A stretch of 64,000 nt of DNA. It comes from Stieleria bergensis (GTDB taxonomy: Bacteria > Planctomycetota > Planctomycetia > Pirellulales > Pirellulaceae). Of this stretch, positions 8,914-18,654 are shown piece after piece. The translations under genes and the position numbers were made by a program. Position 1 is the first letter of the stretch; the number at the start of each line of letters is the position of its first letter. The notes under the pieces are model-generated. The model was given only the letters and a program-made list of their open reading frames with translations. It was not told the DNA's origin and searched no databases. The stretch lies in assembly GCA_007745635.1 (NCBI GenBank), contig CP036272.1, positions 4,676,140 to 4,740,139 on the forward strand. The letters are read 5' to 3'.

Positions 8914-10140
8914 TCATTTGACGGCCTCCACCTGAGAAGTGGTCTGCATGTACTTGACCAAGTTCAAGAGCTCAGCCGGCTTCATTTGATCAAGTTGCCC
9001 ATCGGGCATCATCGACTTGGGGGACACTTTGCGAAATTCAATCTCATCCTTTGCGATCACGACCCGAGGATTATCAACGGTCTTCAGAATCACCCGTTGG
9101 TTGTCTTCTTCAGCGATCACACCGGTCAACACTCGGCCATCAATGGTTTGAACGATCACAGTGCGATAGCCTTCGGGAACATCTCCGCTGGGATCGACAC
9201 TATTGAGCAGCAAGTAGTCCAGGTTAGCGCGATTGGATCCGGTCAAATCTGGCCCCACCGATCCTCCGTCACCGTACATTTTGTGACAGGCACCGCAAGT
9301 CTTCTTAAAAACCATGCGTCCTTTACCCGCGTCGGCTTTGGCCAGCGCGGTCGGTGTGATCATGGACTTGTATTTTTTGATCGTTGCCGCCGTGTCTTGT
9401 TTTAGCTCTTGCACTTCACCATAAGCATCCACAAAGGACTTACCGGCGATCTCGCGCATCGAACGAGCCACATAGGTGGGCACATCTTGCGTGTTGATCG
9501 TCCCGCTGTTTAGCCCGCGGACCATGGCCGCAGCAAAGTCTTTCCGAGTTGCCAGAGTTTCCACGACGACTCGCTGCGCCGCCAGATCAAGGCTCCGGTA
9601 CTTTTTCAGCAACTGATCGGCGACATTCTTTGTTGGCAGCACGCTGGTTGCACGGATCGCTGGCAGTTGTAATTCGGGGTCGTCGATCAATTCGATCAGC
9701 TTTGCCGACAAGGGCTGATAGCGCTGGGCGGTCAAGGCGGCCAAGGCTTTGCGACGCTCATCAGTTGTCGCGTTTCGATTCAACACGATTCGAAACGCAG
9801 TTTCTGTGGCAGCCGAATCACCAAACATCTGTGCTAATCGCTGTGCGGACTGTTTCAACTGCGACTCGTTGCTGGCAGCGAGTTGTTGCTGTAATTGTGC
9901 CCATCCGGCTGGCGGTTTCAGGTTGCGTCGCCCTTCCAAGCCCTGCAACATCCCTTCCAGCAAAGCAGCTTGTACGTCTGCATCGGGAGTCTGCTGAACG
10001 GCAGCGACGATCAAGTCCAGGGCTTGAGAATCAGTGAGCTTCTGCGACCAAGCCGGTTTACCGTGGCCAATACAGAAACAGGTCAAGACCAGCAACCATG
10101 TCGCAGGCTTCACTCTGCCGTTTATCGAGTTCCAAATCAT
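8914..10140 (-). CDS. Secreted HEAT-repeat c-type cytochrome (PVC haem-binding domain)
   Basis: This encodes 408 residues from the ATG at 10140; a TTG at 10197 is also in frame. It has a signal peptide (VKPATWLLVLTCFCIGHG, then AWSQ). The first 270 residues are helical HEAT-like repeats. The C-terminal 140 residues are the planctomycete haem-binding domain with one c-type haem site, CGACH, the following YGDGGSVGPDLTGSNR, and a later distal MMPDGQ segment whose methionine may be the axial ligand. It lies directly upstream of the dehydrogenase gene in the same operon. The cytochrome probably accepts electrons from that enzyme in the periplasm. In related proteins both parts are usually one polypeptide. 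Confidence 0.87.
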   Translation of the reverse strand: MIWNSINGRVKPATWLLVLTCFCIGHGKPAWSQKLTDSQALDLIVAAVQQTPDADVQAALLEGMLQGLEGRRNLKPPAGWAQLQQQLAASNESQLKQSAQRLAQMFGDSAATETAFRIVLNRNATTDERRKALAALTAQRYQPLSAKLIELIDDPELQLPAIRATSVLPTKNVADQLLKKYRSLDLAAQRVVVETLATRKDFAAAMVRGLNSGTINTQDVPTYVARSMREIAGKSFVDAYGEVQELKQDTAATIKKYKSMITPTALAKADAGKGRMVFKKTCGACHKMYGDGGSVGPDLTGSNRANLDYLLLNSVDPSGDVPEGYRTVIVQTIDGRVLTGVIAEEDNQRVILKTVDNPRVVIAKDEIEFRKVSPKSMMPDGQLDQMKPAELLNLVKYMQTTSQVEAVK

Positions 10141-10449
10141 GAGGAGAAAAGCCAGAGGGAGGGAAACCAGGTGGGAAGGAGGCCGGCGGTCAATCAATCG
10201 ACAACCTGTTCGACGCCGAACAGCTGACAGGGTGACGACAAAGAAACCGCAGTCGATTGGCCATAAAAACAGCCTTTTGGCCGAACGAACACACTGCAGT
10301 CTATTGCGCGATTAAACAGCCTGCGTTCTGCGCCAGCACTCCATAGTTTAATCAATTTTTGAAAACGAACAGGTGTTCATCTGCGTCAGCGGTTTGCAAG
10401 TTCCGCAATTCGGTCAAAATAGGGTGGTCCAAGTTACGCAGAGGAAACC

Positions 10450-11772
10450 ATGAGCCATTCGACCGACAACCATGCCAGCCCGTCTTTTTCCATTGGCCCC
10501 AAGAGTGCAGCGGCCTTTGAGAACGCCAGAAAGCTGATGCCAGGCGGGGTCAACAGCCCCGCGCGAGCATTTGGTGCCGTCGGCGGAACACCGTTGTTCA
10601 TCGATCGCGGTGAAGGCCCCTATCTCTATGACATTGATGGTCGGCAATTCATCGACTACATCGGGTCATGGGGTCCGATGATCCTGGGACATCAACACCC
10701 AGCTGTTGTCGAGGCGATTCAGCGTTCGGTCGCCAAAGGGACCAGTTTCGGCGCCCCAACGGAAGCCGAATCACGCTTAGCAGAGCAAATCATAAACGCG
10801 GTTCCCAGCATCGAAAAAGTTCGCTTGGTCAACAGCGGCACCGAAGCGACGATGAGCGCGATTCGCGTCGCTCGCGGGGCGACCGGACGCAACAAGATTA
10901 TCAAATTCGCTGGCAACTATCACGGGCACGTTGACAGTCTTTTGGTTGCTGCTGGCAGTGCAGCTGCAACCCTGGGCGTGCCAGACTCGCCCGGCGTCAC
11001 TCCGGGGGCCGGCCAAGACACCATCGTCCTGTGTTACAACGATTGCGAAGGCCTACAAAATGCGTTTGCTGAACAAGGTGACCAGATTGCTGCCGTTATC
11101 TTGGAACCTGTCGTGGGCAACATGGGCTGCGTGCCCGCCACCAAGGAATTCATGACCGCACTGCGAGAGCTGACGCTCAAGTCGGGGACTGTCTTAATCT
11201 TTGACGAAGTGATGACCGGATTCCGGCTCGCCTATGGCGGCGCTCAGGAACGCTATGGCGTGGTCCCTGACATGACAACGTTAGGCAAGATCGTCGGCGG
11301 TGGTATGCCGCTGGGAGCCTATGGCGGACGAGCGGACATCATGGATAACGTTCTGCCGGCAGGCAAGGTGTTCCAAGCGGGGACACTGAGCGGTAATCCA
11401 GTTGCCGTGGCCGCCGGTAGCGCGACGCTGAAGGAACTGGAGACCCATCCACCCTACGAGCAACTGGATCAACGTGGCAATCAACTGGCAAAAGGCCTCA
11501 CTCAAGTGGCCGCCAAACATGGCGTCCCACACCAAGTGCAGCACGTTGGCAGCATGTTGACGCTGTTCTTCAACCCTGACCCCGTTTCGAACTGGGAAGA
11601 GGCTGACAAGAGCGATCGCGAGGCGTTTGGACGATACTTCTGGGGACTCATCGAAGAAGGCATTTACCTGCCCTGCAGCCAGTTTGAAGCATTGTTCTTT
11701 GGCATTCATCACAGCGAAGAAATGATCGCACAGACCATTGACGCGGCGGATCGCGTGCTGGCCCGCGGATAA
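10450..11772 (+). CDS. hemL: Glutamate-1-semialdehyde 2,1-aminomutase
   Basis: This encodes 440 residues, the usual length. It is the PLP enzyme that converts glutamate-1-semialdehyde to 5-aminolevulinate in the C5 pathway to haem and other tetrapyrroles, in the cytoplasm. The N-terminus shows LMPGGVNSPARAFGAVGGTPLFIDRGEGPYLYDIDG, typical of HemL. VNSGTEATMSAIRVARGATGR is the cofactor phosphate segment, and LIFDEVMTGFR holds the aspartate that binds the pyridine ring. The catalytic lysine is K280 in TLGKIVGGGMPLGAYGG. A purine-rich ribosome binding site precedes the ATG. The gene stands alone between divergent and convergent neighbours. Confidence 0.97.
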   Translation: MSHSTDNHASPSFSIGPKSAAAFENARKLMPGGVNSPARAFGAVGGTPLFIDRGEGPYLYDIDGRQFIDYIGSWGPMILGHQHPAVVEAIQRSVAKGTSFGAPTEAESRLAEQIINAVPSIEKVRLVNSGTEATMSAIRVARGATGRNKIIKFAGNYHGHVDSLLVAAGSAAATLGVPDSPGVTPGAGQDTIVLCYNDCEGLQNAFAEQGDQIAAVILEPVVGNMGCVPATKEFMTALRELTLKSGTVLIFDEVMTGFRLAYGGAQERYGVVPDMTTLGKIVGGGMPLGAYGGRADIMDNVLPAGKVFQAGTLSGNPVAVAAGSATLKELETHPPYEQLDQRGNQLAKGLTQVAAKHGVPHQVQHVGSMLTLFFNPDPVSNWEEADKSDREAFGRYFWGLIEEGIYLPCSQFEALFFGIHHSEEMIAQTIDAADRVLARG

Positions 11773-11806
11773 GCAAGGCTTCGCTGACGCAGGACCATGG
11801 GGCGAA

Positions 11807-13243
11807 CTACGCCTGATGGTTCTGCGGATTGGAAACCGGCAGGCTAGCGGTCGCTCGTGTTCCCTGCCCAGGGATCGACTTAAAGTCTAGCGTGCCGCCA
11901 AGTTGTGAGATCACATTGCGAGTCAAATAAAGCCCCAGGCCGATGCCTCGTCCTGGTTCCTTGGTTGTGAAGAATGGATCGCCGATTCGGCGCAAGGTTT
12001 CGACGTCCATGCCCTCGCCTTGATCGGTGATGATGAATTCCACGTTGCCTTGATCCAGCCGCGACTCGACACGCACGCGACCGTCTGCACCGCTGGCATC
12101 CAAGCCATTGTGGATCAAATTGCGCACCGCTTGGGCAACAGCTTCTTCTGGCATCCACAAGGTTTCATTTTCAACCTCTTCCGAATTGTCGATCACATCG
12201 ACCCGGTGCGGATCACGAATCCCCTCCAGCGTCGCATCAATCAAATCTCCAACGGTGGTTTCGTACCACTGCTGGGCCATTGAATCCCCGGCCGCACCAC
12301 GCATCCGCTGCAAGATATGGCGACAAAGATCCAGCTGGTGATCGATCAGTTTCAAATCTTGATCGACGGTCGCTGGCTTGGGAACGCTTTCCAAGTGCCG
12401 AGTCAATTCGCGTGCAATGACGTCAATGGTTGAAAGCGGCGTGGCAAGCTCATGAGCCGCACCGGCGGCCAGAGTCGTCAGGGCCTCCAAACGCCGATCC
12501 GCCGCCTGAGCCAACTGGCTTTCACGCAACTGCCTTTCACGAGCTCGTAATAGACCACTCGTGCGACTGACAAAGTAAGTCACCACCGAAGCACAGGTCA
12601 CAAACGCCAACATCAATCCGATCGTTCGCAATCCCAAGTGATTGGGAAAGATCTGTCCTAGATCTTCAACAGGCTGATAGAAGAAAAGAACGACGGTGTA
12701 ACCGACGGTCGCAACCGCTGCCAATGACCAGGTTGCCGACGGGCGGATCATCACCGCACCCACAGCCAAATTCACAAAATAGAAGAACGAAAAAGGGTTG
12801 GCTGCTCCGCCGGAAAAGTACAACATCACCGTCAGCGTGATCAAATCCAAGAGCATCAAGCCCAGCGCGACCAGCTGAACTCGCCAGCCCGCTTCGCGTT
12901 GGGAGGCATGAGGCTGAAACTCCAACGCATCAGGCTCAGCCACCGCATCGGATGAATCCAACGAGGCCTGATCGACAGCTTCGGCGCCGTTGACCGATGG
13001 CAGCTCTGCCAGCTGATTGCGACGCAACCACCACGCGTAGACCAGATTGGTCAAGGCGGTCACCACCACCAAGCAGGTCAACGCTCCGTAATTCATTTCC
13101 AGCCCGATGACCAAGGCCGCAAACGCAATCGTGATCAATTGGCCCGCGGTGGCAAACCAGCGCAGGTGCAACAACCACGTGGACGATCCAATCGGGGCTG
13201 CGGGAATGAACGTAAAGAGAGAACGAGGCTTGGCAGATTGCAT
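11807..13243 (-). CDS. RegB/PrrB-like sensor histidine kinase
   Basis: This encodes 478 residues from the ATG at 13243 (an in-frame TTG lies at 13261). The N-terminal half has about six hydrophobic helices. Between them lies SGGAANPFSFFYFVNL, which matches the GGxxNPF motif that in RegB forms the ubiquinone-binding site. The H-box reads AGAAHELATPLSTID, the RegB-type variant, with the phosphorylated histidine. Then come the N-box NLIHNGLDAS, G1 DQGEGMD, F-box FFTTKEPG and G2 GIGLGLYL of a complete ATP-binding domain. A membrane redox sensor role is inferred. No response regulator is adjacent. The gene follows the PP2C gene by 34 bases, so they are probably co-transcribed. Confidence 0.85.
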   Translation of the reverse strand: MQSAKPRSLFTFIPAAPIGSSTWLLHLRWFATAGQLITIAFAALVIGLEMNYGALTCLVVVTALTNLVYAWWLRRNQLAELPSVNGAEAVDQASLDSSDAVAEPDALEFQPHASQREAGWRVQLVALGLMLLDLITLTVMLYFSGGAANPFSFFYFVNLAVGAVMIRPSATWSLAAVATVGYTVVLFFYQPVEDLGQIFPNHLGLRTIGLMLAFVTCASVVTYFVSRTSGLLRARERQLRESQLAQAADRRLEALTTLAAGAAHELATPLSTIDVIARELTRHLESVPKPATVDQDLKLIDHQLDLCRHILQRMRGAAGDSMAQQWYETTVGDLIDATLEGIRDPHRVDVIDNSEEVENETLWMPEEAVAQAVRNLIHNGLDASGADGRVRVESRLDQGNVEFIITDQGEGMDVETLRRIGDPFFTTKEPGRGIGLGLYLTRNVISQLGGTLDFKSIPGQGTRATASLPVSNPQNHQA

Positions 13244-13277
13244 GGAGGAGCTAACGCCCAAAGATCATGTCGAGCGG

Positions 13278-14648
13278 TTATTCGATCGCGGTTTCGCCAG
13301 CCGAACGATTGTGTTGCTGCCGCAACTGATACATGGTTTGCACAATGGCTTCCGCCTGAAAGCGAATGGCGGTCTTGCCATCATTTGCTTCGATCGCCCC
13401 CAGACCCTTGGCCTGCAATTGGTCAATCTCTCGCCAATCAATTGACCAGTTCTTTGCGTTGGCAGCATTGCGCAAATCATCAACGGTACTGCCGAGACGA
13501 TCGAACAAGGTGCGATCCGGTTTGGAGTGGTAACGGCGATAGGGGCCTTTGCCTCCCATCGGCGGCGTGACCTCGGGTCCGTCCCCGTTTGAACGTGGCT
13601 TTTTCTTGCCGCTCATTTGGCTGGCAATCAGTGTCGCCGCCACTACACCACTGACCAGCACAGCGATCATTGCAAAGCCCAGCAGTGACTCTGACTTTTG
13701 GACCGCTGCGATCACAGCAATGATAAACGACAAGACAAAGATGCTGGAGGAAGCCACCGCCCCCCACAGCAATCGCGGATCACGTTGTGCGGCACTGGAC
13801 TTAGGCACATTAGCCGCAGACCCGACGACTTGACCGTTGTTCACGGTGGCAATGATGACCGTCGTGTTGTCAGGCCCACCACGCAGGTTCGCTAAATCGA
13901 CCAAGACTTCTGAGACCAGATCTTCGCTGAGACAATCCATCAACGTGGCGATTTCTTCGTCTTCGACTTGCCCTGTCAGTCCATCACTGCACAACAAAAA
14001 GCGATCCCCGCTGTGCACCGGGAACGGGCCTTCCATGTCGATGTTGACTTTTGCGTTGGGCCCCAAGGAACGGGTGATCACGTTCTTTGGCAATGACTGG
14101 CCCAAAGCGCTGCCCGGATGAACATGGCCGCTGGCCTGAACTTCCCAAACCAAGGAATGGTCAAACGTCAATTGTTCTAAGACGCCCTGCCGAAGCCGGT
14201 AAACTCTGGAGTCACCGACATGCGCAACCACGCCACCGTTTTCCAACAACAACAAGGAACTCGCAGTGGTTCCCATGCTGTGAAATTCAGGGTTCTGCTG
14301 GCCGCGCTGATGAATTTCATGATTGGCGTTGAAAACCGCTCGGTGCAGACTGCTGGCTGGCTGGTCTGCCGATCCACGAAAGTAGTGCATCGGAATCAGT
14401 TCGGTTGCCATCTGACTGGCCAGTTCACCAGCGGCATGAGCTCCCATGCCATCGGCGACCACATAGAGATGACCACGCGTCGAGAAACGTTCTTCCGACT
14501 GCGCTTCGATCACGCAGTACGAATCCTGATTATTCGTCCGGCGCATACCAACATCGGTGCGAACCGCGTGCGTGACGCCAGGATTCCAGGATTTCGACAC
14601 CGAAGACTCGTTCTTGTTATAACAAAGGACTGACGCGGGAGTGGTCAT
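13278..14648 (-). CDS. PP2C-family protein phosphatase with C-terminal membrane anchor
   Basis: This encodes 456 residues from the ATG at 14648. The catalytic PP2C domain covers about residues 15-255: RTDVGMRRTNNQDSY, LYVVADGMGAHAAGELAS, AHVGDSRVYRLRQG, LCSDGLTGQVEDEEI and GGPDNTTVI. The metal-binding aspartates in each block are present, so activity is likely. Two transmembrane helices follow (ASSSIFVLSFIIAVIAAV and FAMIAVLVSGVVAATLIAS), then a soluble tail of about 110 residues. Such phosphatases usually reverse Ser/Thr kinase signalling. No kinase is adjacent. It precedes the histidine kinase gene and probably shares its transcript. Confidence 0.92.
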   Translation of the reverse strand: MTTPASVLCYNKNESSVSKSWNPGVTHAVRTDVGMRRTNNQDSYCVIEAQSEERFSTRGHLYVVADGMGAHAAGELASQMATELIPMHYFRGSADQPASSLHRAVFNANHEIHQRGQQNPEFHSMGTTASSLLLLENGGVVAHVGDSRVYRLRQGVLEQLTFDHSLVWEVQASGHVHPGSALGQSLPKNVITRSLGPNAKVNIDMEGPFPVHSGDRFLLCSDGLTGQVEDEEIATLMDCLSEDLVSEVLVDLANLRGGPDNTTVIIATVNNGQVVGSAANVPKSSAAQRDPRLLWGAVASSSIFVLSFIIAVIAAVQKSESLLGFAMIAVLVSGVVAATLIASQMSGKKKPRSNGDGPEVTPPMGGKGPYRRYHSKPDRTLFDRLGSTVDDLRNAANAKNWSIDWREIDQLQAKGLGAIEANDGKTAIRFQAEAIVQTMYQLRQQHNRSAGETAIE

Positions 14649-15039
14649 CCAAAAAGATAATCGAAAATGCTCGCCAGTGTGACCGGTGTGCCACCACGGA
14701 GTGGGTGCTGGGGCAAGATTTTTCAACGATCATGCCCCAATCCACCGATCCTGCCACAAAATCACGTCGCCAGCGACTCGCCAGACCAGTGCTTGACCGC
14801 CAGCGACTTGCCACAGGCAACAGCCGGTTGTGCTTGTCGAGCGGCCATTCCTTTCGCGATTTTGCAGCGTGCCGTCCGCAGCGTGCCGCCATCGTCGGGC
14901 GACCGCCTCCGCAGCCATTCTAGCGAAAACCAATGGCCCTCGCGTCGATCACGGCGATTCGCTGTTCTGTGGGGCCCAGCGACTCCATCGAGCTGCGACC
15001 CCATCGAGCCGTACCAGTTCCCTCGTCCGGAAGGCGCCG
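14649..15039. other. Spacer between two minus-strand signalling genes
   Basis: About 390 bases without a credible gene. It likely holds the promoter of the PP2C/histidine kinase pair. I see CTTGCCAGAG-like partial repeats (repeated 'gccagcgact' words around 14768-14810) but no RNA gene or strong terminator. Confidence 0.45.
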
Positions 15040-16647
15040 CTAGCGATCGGTCTTCCGTGTTAGCGACATCAAACCGCGTTCGTTCCGCAGCGGGAATGAG
15101 GCGATTTTTCTTCGCAGGCTGGCCAGTGGATTGTCCTTTGCCAATAGCGCCGCTCGCAGAGCACAGCCCACGGTTTCTTGGCTAATGCCATCGGAGGGTA
15201 ATCCATCGCTGAAGGTCAACAAGCATTCGTTGTTGCCCAGGTGAAAGGTCGATTCGACACAGTCCACATCGATCGATTGACCGAGCGGACAAGATGATTG
15301 ACCCACCAGGGGACGGTAGCCGTAGGGCCCAACGATGAGGCTGTTGATGTCGCCGGCGAGTGCGACTTGGCCTTCTCCGGTCTCCGGGGAGACACGCAGG
15401 TAAATCATTGAAACCACTTGCTCGGCGCTGGATGATTGCCACAACGTATCATTGATCCGCTGCAGGATTTCGCTCGGCGTGTGCCGATATCCCAAATGAG
15501 CAATCATTGCCGACTTCGCTGACGCGGCTACCATCGCCCCAGTGGCGCTGGCTTGCAGAGACTGAGCCATCGCTAACATCAATGTGCCATCCGGAAGCAC
15601 ATCCCAGTGATGCCAGCCAGTTGCCCAGTCGTTGGTTGATTCGATCATCCCATCGACTTTCCACCCCGGTGCCAAATGGCTTCCGGCCGGCAGCCCAGTG
15701 TATTGCCATTCAGCGATATCGCGAGTCGCGTCTGCTGAACCTTTAAGAGTCTGTTGAGTGCGATGGTGTGAAGCGGTGGCGAGTTCTAACGCGATCTGTC
15801 GCGCCGCCAACTTGCCGATCGTGGCTTCGCGTGATCCCAGCGAGCGAGCCTGTTGACCGAACAGCCACAGAGTGCCAATCGGCAAATCATTCTTCTTGAT
15901 GGCGACGCAAACGGCCGAAGCAAACTGTTCTGGAGCGTTCCAAGTGTGCCCGGCAGCATCGTGCAAGTTGTCGATCAGCACGACCTCCTGCACCATCGCC
16001 TCCAAGTCCGCTCGGCAACCACGCAGCTCACGCGGCTGGGCACCCAAGCGATCCGAAGGCAGTCCAAAAACCGCTCGGGTGTGCAGGTATTGCGTCTCAT
16101 CATCGAGCATGTAGAGCGCCGCGGCGTCAAAACTGCCGGCGGCCAGCGTGTCACCCAACAAGTCACGAACGTTTTCGCTGGTCGAGTGAACCTTCGACGG
16201 AGCAATGGTCCGTACGGCGTGTGCAGCTAATTCAACTTCTTGCTCGCGAACCACATGCTGCAACCGGTCGATCTCATGGGTGAGTGAGGCTGCCTGTTGG
16301 GCCAATGATTCAGCGGTCTGACGATCGATGCGTAACGTCGCGTTGGAATCATGATCGCGAGAATCCGCCGCAGGGTGCGCCCCGGACCGAGGCGACGGGG
16401 GGGCGTTGATCGAGGCCGACTGAGCACTGGAAACCGGCAACGCAGCTGCTTGCTGGGTCGCGGTGGCCACCGGTTTCAGCTTGGCCGCCCGAGGACGCTT
16501 GCGCGGCTGCTGTTCATCAAGTCGCCAGCCGGTGGCGTTTGAAAACGCTTGCCAGAACTGCTCACTTGCAGAGGAAAGGCTAAAGTGCGACGGCGAACTG
16601 GCTTCACCGCGATGCACTTTGAGATAGGAGGGTACAGTTTGTGTCAC
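15040..16647 (-). CDS. GAF plus SpoIIE/RsbU-like domain protein, probably catalytically degenerate
   Basis: This encodes about 535 residues from a GTG at 16647 (another GTG at 16710 would add 21 residues; there is no ATG near). The N-terminal part is a low-complexity region and a short coiled coil (LAQQAASLTHEIDRLQHVVREQEVEL). A GAF-like domain covers roughly residues 150-290 (DAAALYMLDDETQYLHTRAVFGLP, then AVCVAIKKNDLPIGTLWLFG). The C-terminal 230 residues follow the SpoIIE/RsbU phosphatase layout (AKSAMIAHLGYRHTPSEILQRINDTL, LLTFSDGLPSD). In active enzymes the aspartates in GGDxxD, in DVxGHG and in the last strand bind metal; here the equivalent segments read GWHHWD, AMAQSLQAS and NERGLMSLTR. 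It may therefore be a pseudophosphatase. Confidence 0.72.
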   Translation of the reverse strand: MTQTVPSYLKVHRGEASSPSHFSLSSASEQFWQAFSNATGWRLDEQQPRKRPRAAKLKPVATATQQAAALPVSSAQSASINAPPSPRSGAHPAADSRDHDSNATLRIDRQTAESLAQQAASLTHEIDRLQHVVREQEVELAAHAVRTIAPSKVHSTSENVRDLLGDTLAAGSFDAAALYMLDDETQYLHTRAVFGLPSDRLGAQPRELRGCRADLEAMVQEVVLIDNLHDAAGHTWNAPEQFASAVCVAIKKNDLPIGTLWLFGQQARSLGSREATIGKLAARQIALELATASHHRTQQTLKGSADATRDIAEWQYTGLPAGSHLAPGWKVDGMIESTNDWATGWHHWDVLPDGTLMLAMAQSLQASATGAMVAASAKSAMIAHLGYRHTPSEILQRINDTLWQSSSAEQVVSMIYLRVSPETGEGQVALAGDINSLIVGPYGYRPLVGQSSCPLGQSIDVDCVESTFHLGNNECLLTFSDGLPSDGISQETVGCALRAALLAKDNPLASLRRKIASFPLRNERGLMSLTRKTDR

Positions 16648-17385
16648 AAATCTTGCCTGCAGTGGTAAGGAATCAGCACAGCATCCAACCGAGAAACTGT
16701 GCTTGGGCACTCCTTGCCCACACGGTCAACAGGCTGTTGATTTGGAATGCAATGATCCGCTCGAATGAATCGATGGATCCATCACCGGCGACGCGTGACC
16801 ACCGAGCCAAACGGGATTCGAATCACCGTCCTGCGCTGGTGCCGATGCGTCTGCAAACGGCATGCTTGTTCCAAAGTGCAAATCGAACGACGGTGCTGCG
16901 GACCTTGCTGCCCACAGATCCTTGTGCCCCACCATCCATCGTCGAATTGCGTTCCTCATGCTTGCCGCAAAGGTCTGTCACCTTAACGGCACCCACTTGA
17001 TCCGATTGCTCGTCTCACCTTGCTGGGCAGGGCATGAGTTTCCGTGTTACGAAAGTCGATCGACAAGCCGCCAACTTTTCCTGAACCGTTTCAACGCCAA
17101 AAGCCGTGAAGTTTCCCAAGCCCCCACCATCGATTCGCTGTACTGAATCCAATCGCTAAAGCTTGCCAGACCGGAACAACCGGGACTTTTCGCAATACTA
17201 CGCATACCCCACCTGCAAAAGGTCGATCCAGTACATCAAGAGGCTGGTGGGTTTAGGAACCTCCCTCAGCGATAGCATTGCGCCGAAATCATTCGCAGGC
17301 TATCACGCTAGATAACACTGATAGATTTGCTAAGACGCTGGGGTTGGCTGAACTGACTCAGGTCGAAGCTGCTTCGATACGATCG
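16648..17385. other. Divergent intergenic region
   Basis: About 740 bases between divergent genes; both promoters should lie here. Short ORFs on both strands have no protein-like features and strong arginine/cysteine bias, so I treat them as chance. No terminator or RNA gene is visible. Confidence 0.45.
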
Positions 17386-18654
17386 ATGGACTTGAAGATG
17401 AACCGCCCTCTGCTCGTTTCAATCGCTTTGCTGAACCGTCCTGTCATGCGCTGCTGTCAATCTGTACGACGCCTCAGAGCGTCTCGGTTTGTCTCTCGAT
17501 CCATGTTGCCAGCGTTGCTGCTTTGCAACGGCCTGTTGGCGATCCATAGCGATCAGATTCAGGCTCACACACCGGACAAGCAGAACCAGCCGGTGCATCA
17601 GCGATATGATGTGATTAGCCCGGTGGGCAATCGCTTACCGGCCGGACATCGACGAAAATACAATCGGCCCAGCTACATCGGTGGAAAGATCGCCTACTGG
17701 ATTGCCCCCAGCAGCCAAGAAGCGATGAGCTGGCACCGAGCAGTCCACGCCAATGCTTACAAGGATCCCAAGAAACACCAATACATCTATCAGCAGTACT
17801 TTTATCCCAAACCTTGGCAGCTGCTTCCCGTTGGCCCGCGGCCGATCACACGGGAATCAGCTGAACGTCAAAAGCAACGGCGGCTGGACGCAGAGAACAT
17901 TGCACCGGGGCCTTCGATCATGGAACCACCTGCAATTCCGCAACTGCCAGTGGAGAACTCGCCGCAGCAACCAGCAGATCCTGAGCCGCCGGCTGAAACC
18001 ACCGAGACGCTTGGCAGCATGCTGATCGAATCCGACACCGTTTTCGGCCAGGTTGAAACCCCTGCTACGGATCAGGTGACGCCAACCGACCGCTCACTGC
18101 AACATCCCTTGCCCGGCAAATCGTCGGCCACCGCCGCAGTGCAACAAATGGCTCAGGCGCAAGTGATCAACATTAAGTCCAACACCGGGCTAGGCGATGC
18201 CGCCCTCATTCGGGCCAACCTGCCTCCACAATCCACCGAACCACAATCCGATGCCTCTCAGTTGCCCGTCAGCGCAGCAATGGTGGACTTGATCACCCCC
18301 AGTTGGTTAAGGAAAGAGCGTCAAGTTCATGTCGCGGCCAGCGATCGCCAGGGAAGTGCAAATCGAAATCAAGGGATCGGTCAACACAGCGCAGCAGAAC
18401 AAGGCTCGACCCAGCCAGTGCGAGTTGTTCGCACTGGAGCCTTGGCTGCTGGCATCAACGGCCAGAAGCAAACCGGCACCATCCGAGCGGCTCACCAAGC
18501 TGAGTTGCCCAATGCCGAGCGCCGTTCGCCGGAGATCGCCATTCCGTTTGGACAGTTGCCCACGCCATCGTCCAATCAACCAGCTTCTTTCAATTTCATC
18601 CTTCGCGACGATGGCTTCGTGCCCGCCGACGAATTGGAAACGCTATCCAAATAG
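17386..18654 (+). CDS. Exported proline/glutamine-rich protein of unknown function
   Basis: This encodes about 422 residues. Possible starts are ATGs at 17386 and 17398; the frame is also open to a TTG at 17278. A hydrophobic segment (SMLPALLLCNGLLAIHSDQIQA) looks like a signal peptide with a long basic n-region. An ordered part follows (SPVGNRLPAGHRRKYNRPSYIGGKIAYWIAPSSQEAMSWHRAVH and YIYQQYFYPKPWQLLPVGP). The remainder is Pro-, Gln- and Ser-rich and probably disordered. I do not recognise a family. It lies upstream of the TolC-like gene with a 383-base gap. Confidence 0.6.
   Translation: MDLKMNRPLLVSIALLNRPVMRCCQSVRRLRASRFVSRSMLPALLLCNGLLAIHSDQIQAHTPDKQNQPVHQRYDVISPVGNRLPAGHRRKYNRPSYIGGKIAYWIAPSSQEAMSWHRAVHANAYKDPKKHQYIYQQYFYPKPWQLLPVGPRPITRESAERQKQRRLDAENIAPGPSIMEPPAIPQLPVENSPQQPADPEPPAETTETLGSMLIESDTVFGQVETPATDQVTPTDRSLQHPLPGKSSATAAVQQMAQAQVINIKSNTGLGDAALIRANLPPQSTEPQSDASQLPVSAAMVDLITPSWLRKERQVHVAASDRQGSANRNQGIGQHSAAEQGSTQPVRVVRTGALAAGINGQKQTGTIRAAHQAELPNAERRSPEIAIPFGQLPTPSSNQPASFNFILRDDGFVPADELETLSK

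Noticed and set aside
16800..16830. GATTCGAATC-like T-loop of a possible tRNA on the minus strand
   Set aside because: No matching acceptor stem, anticodon arm or D arm could be fitted around it.
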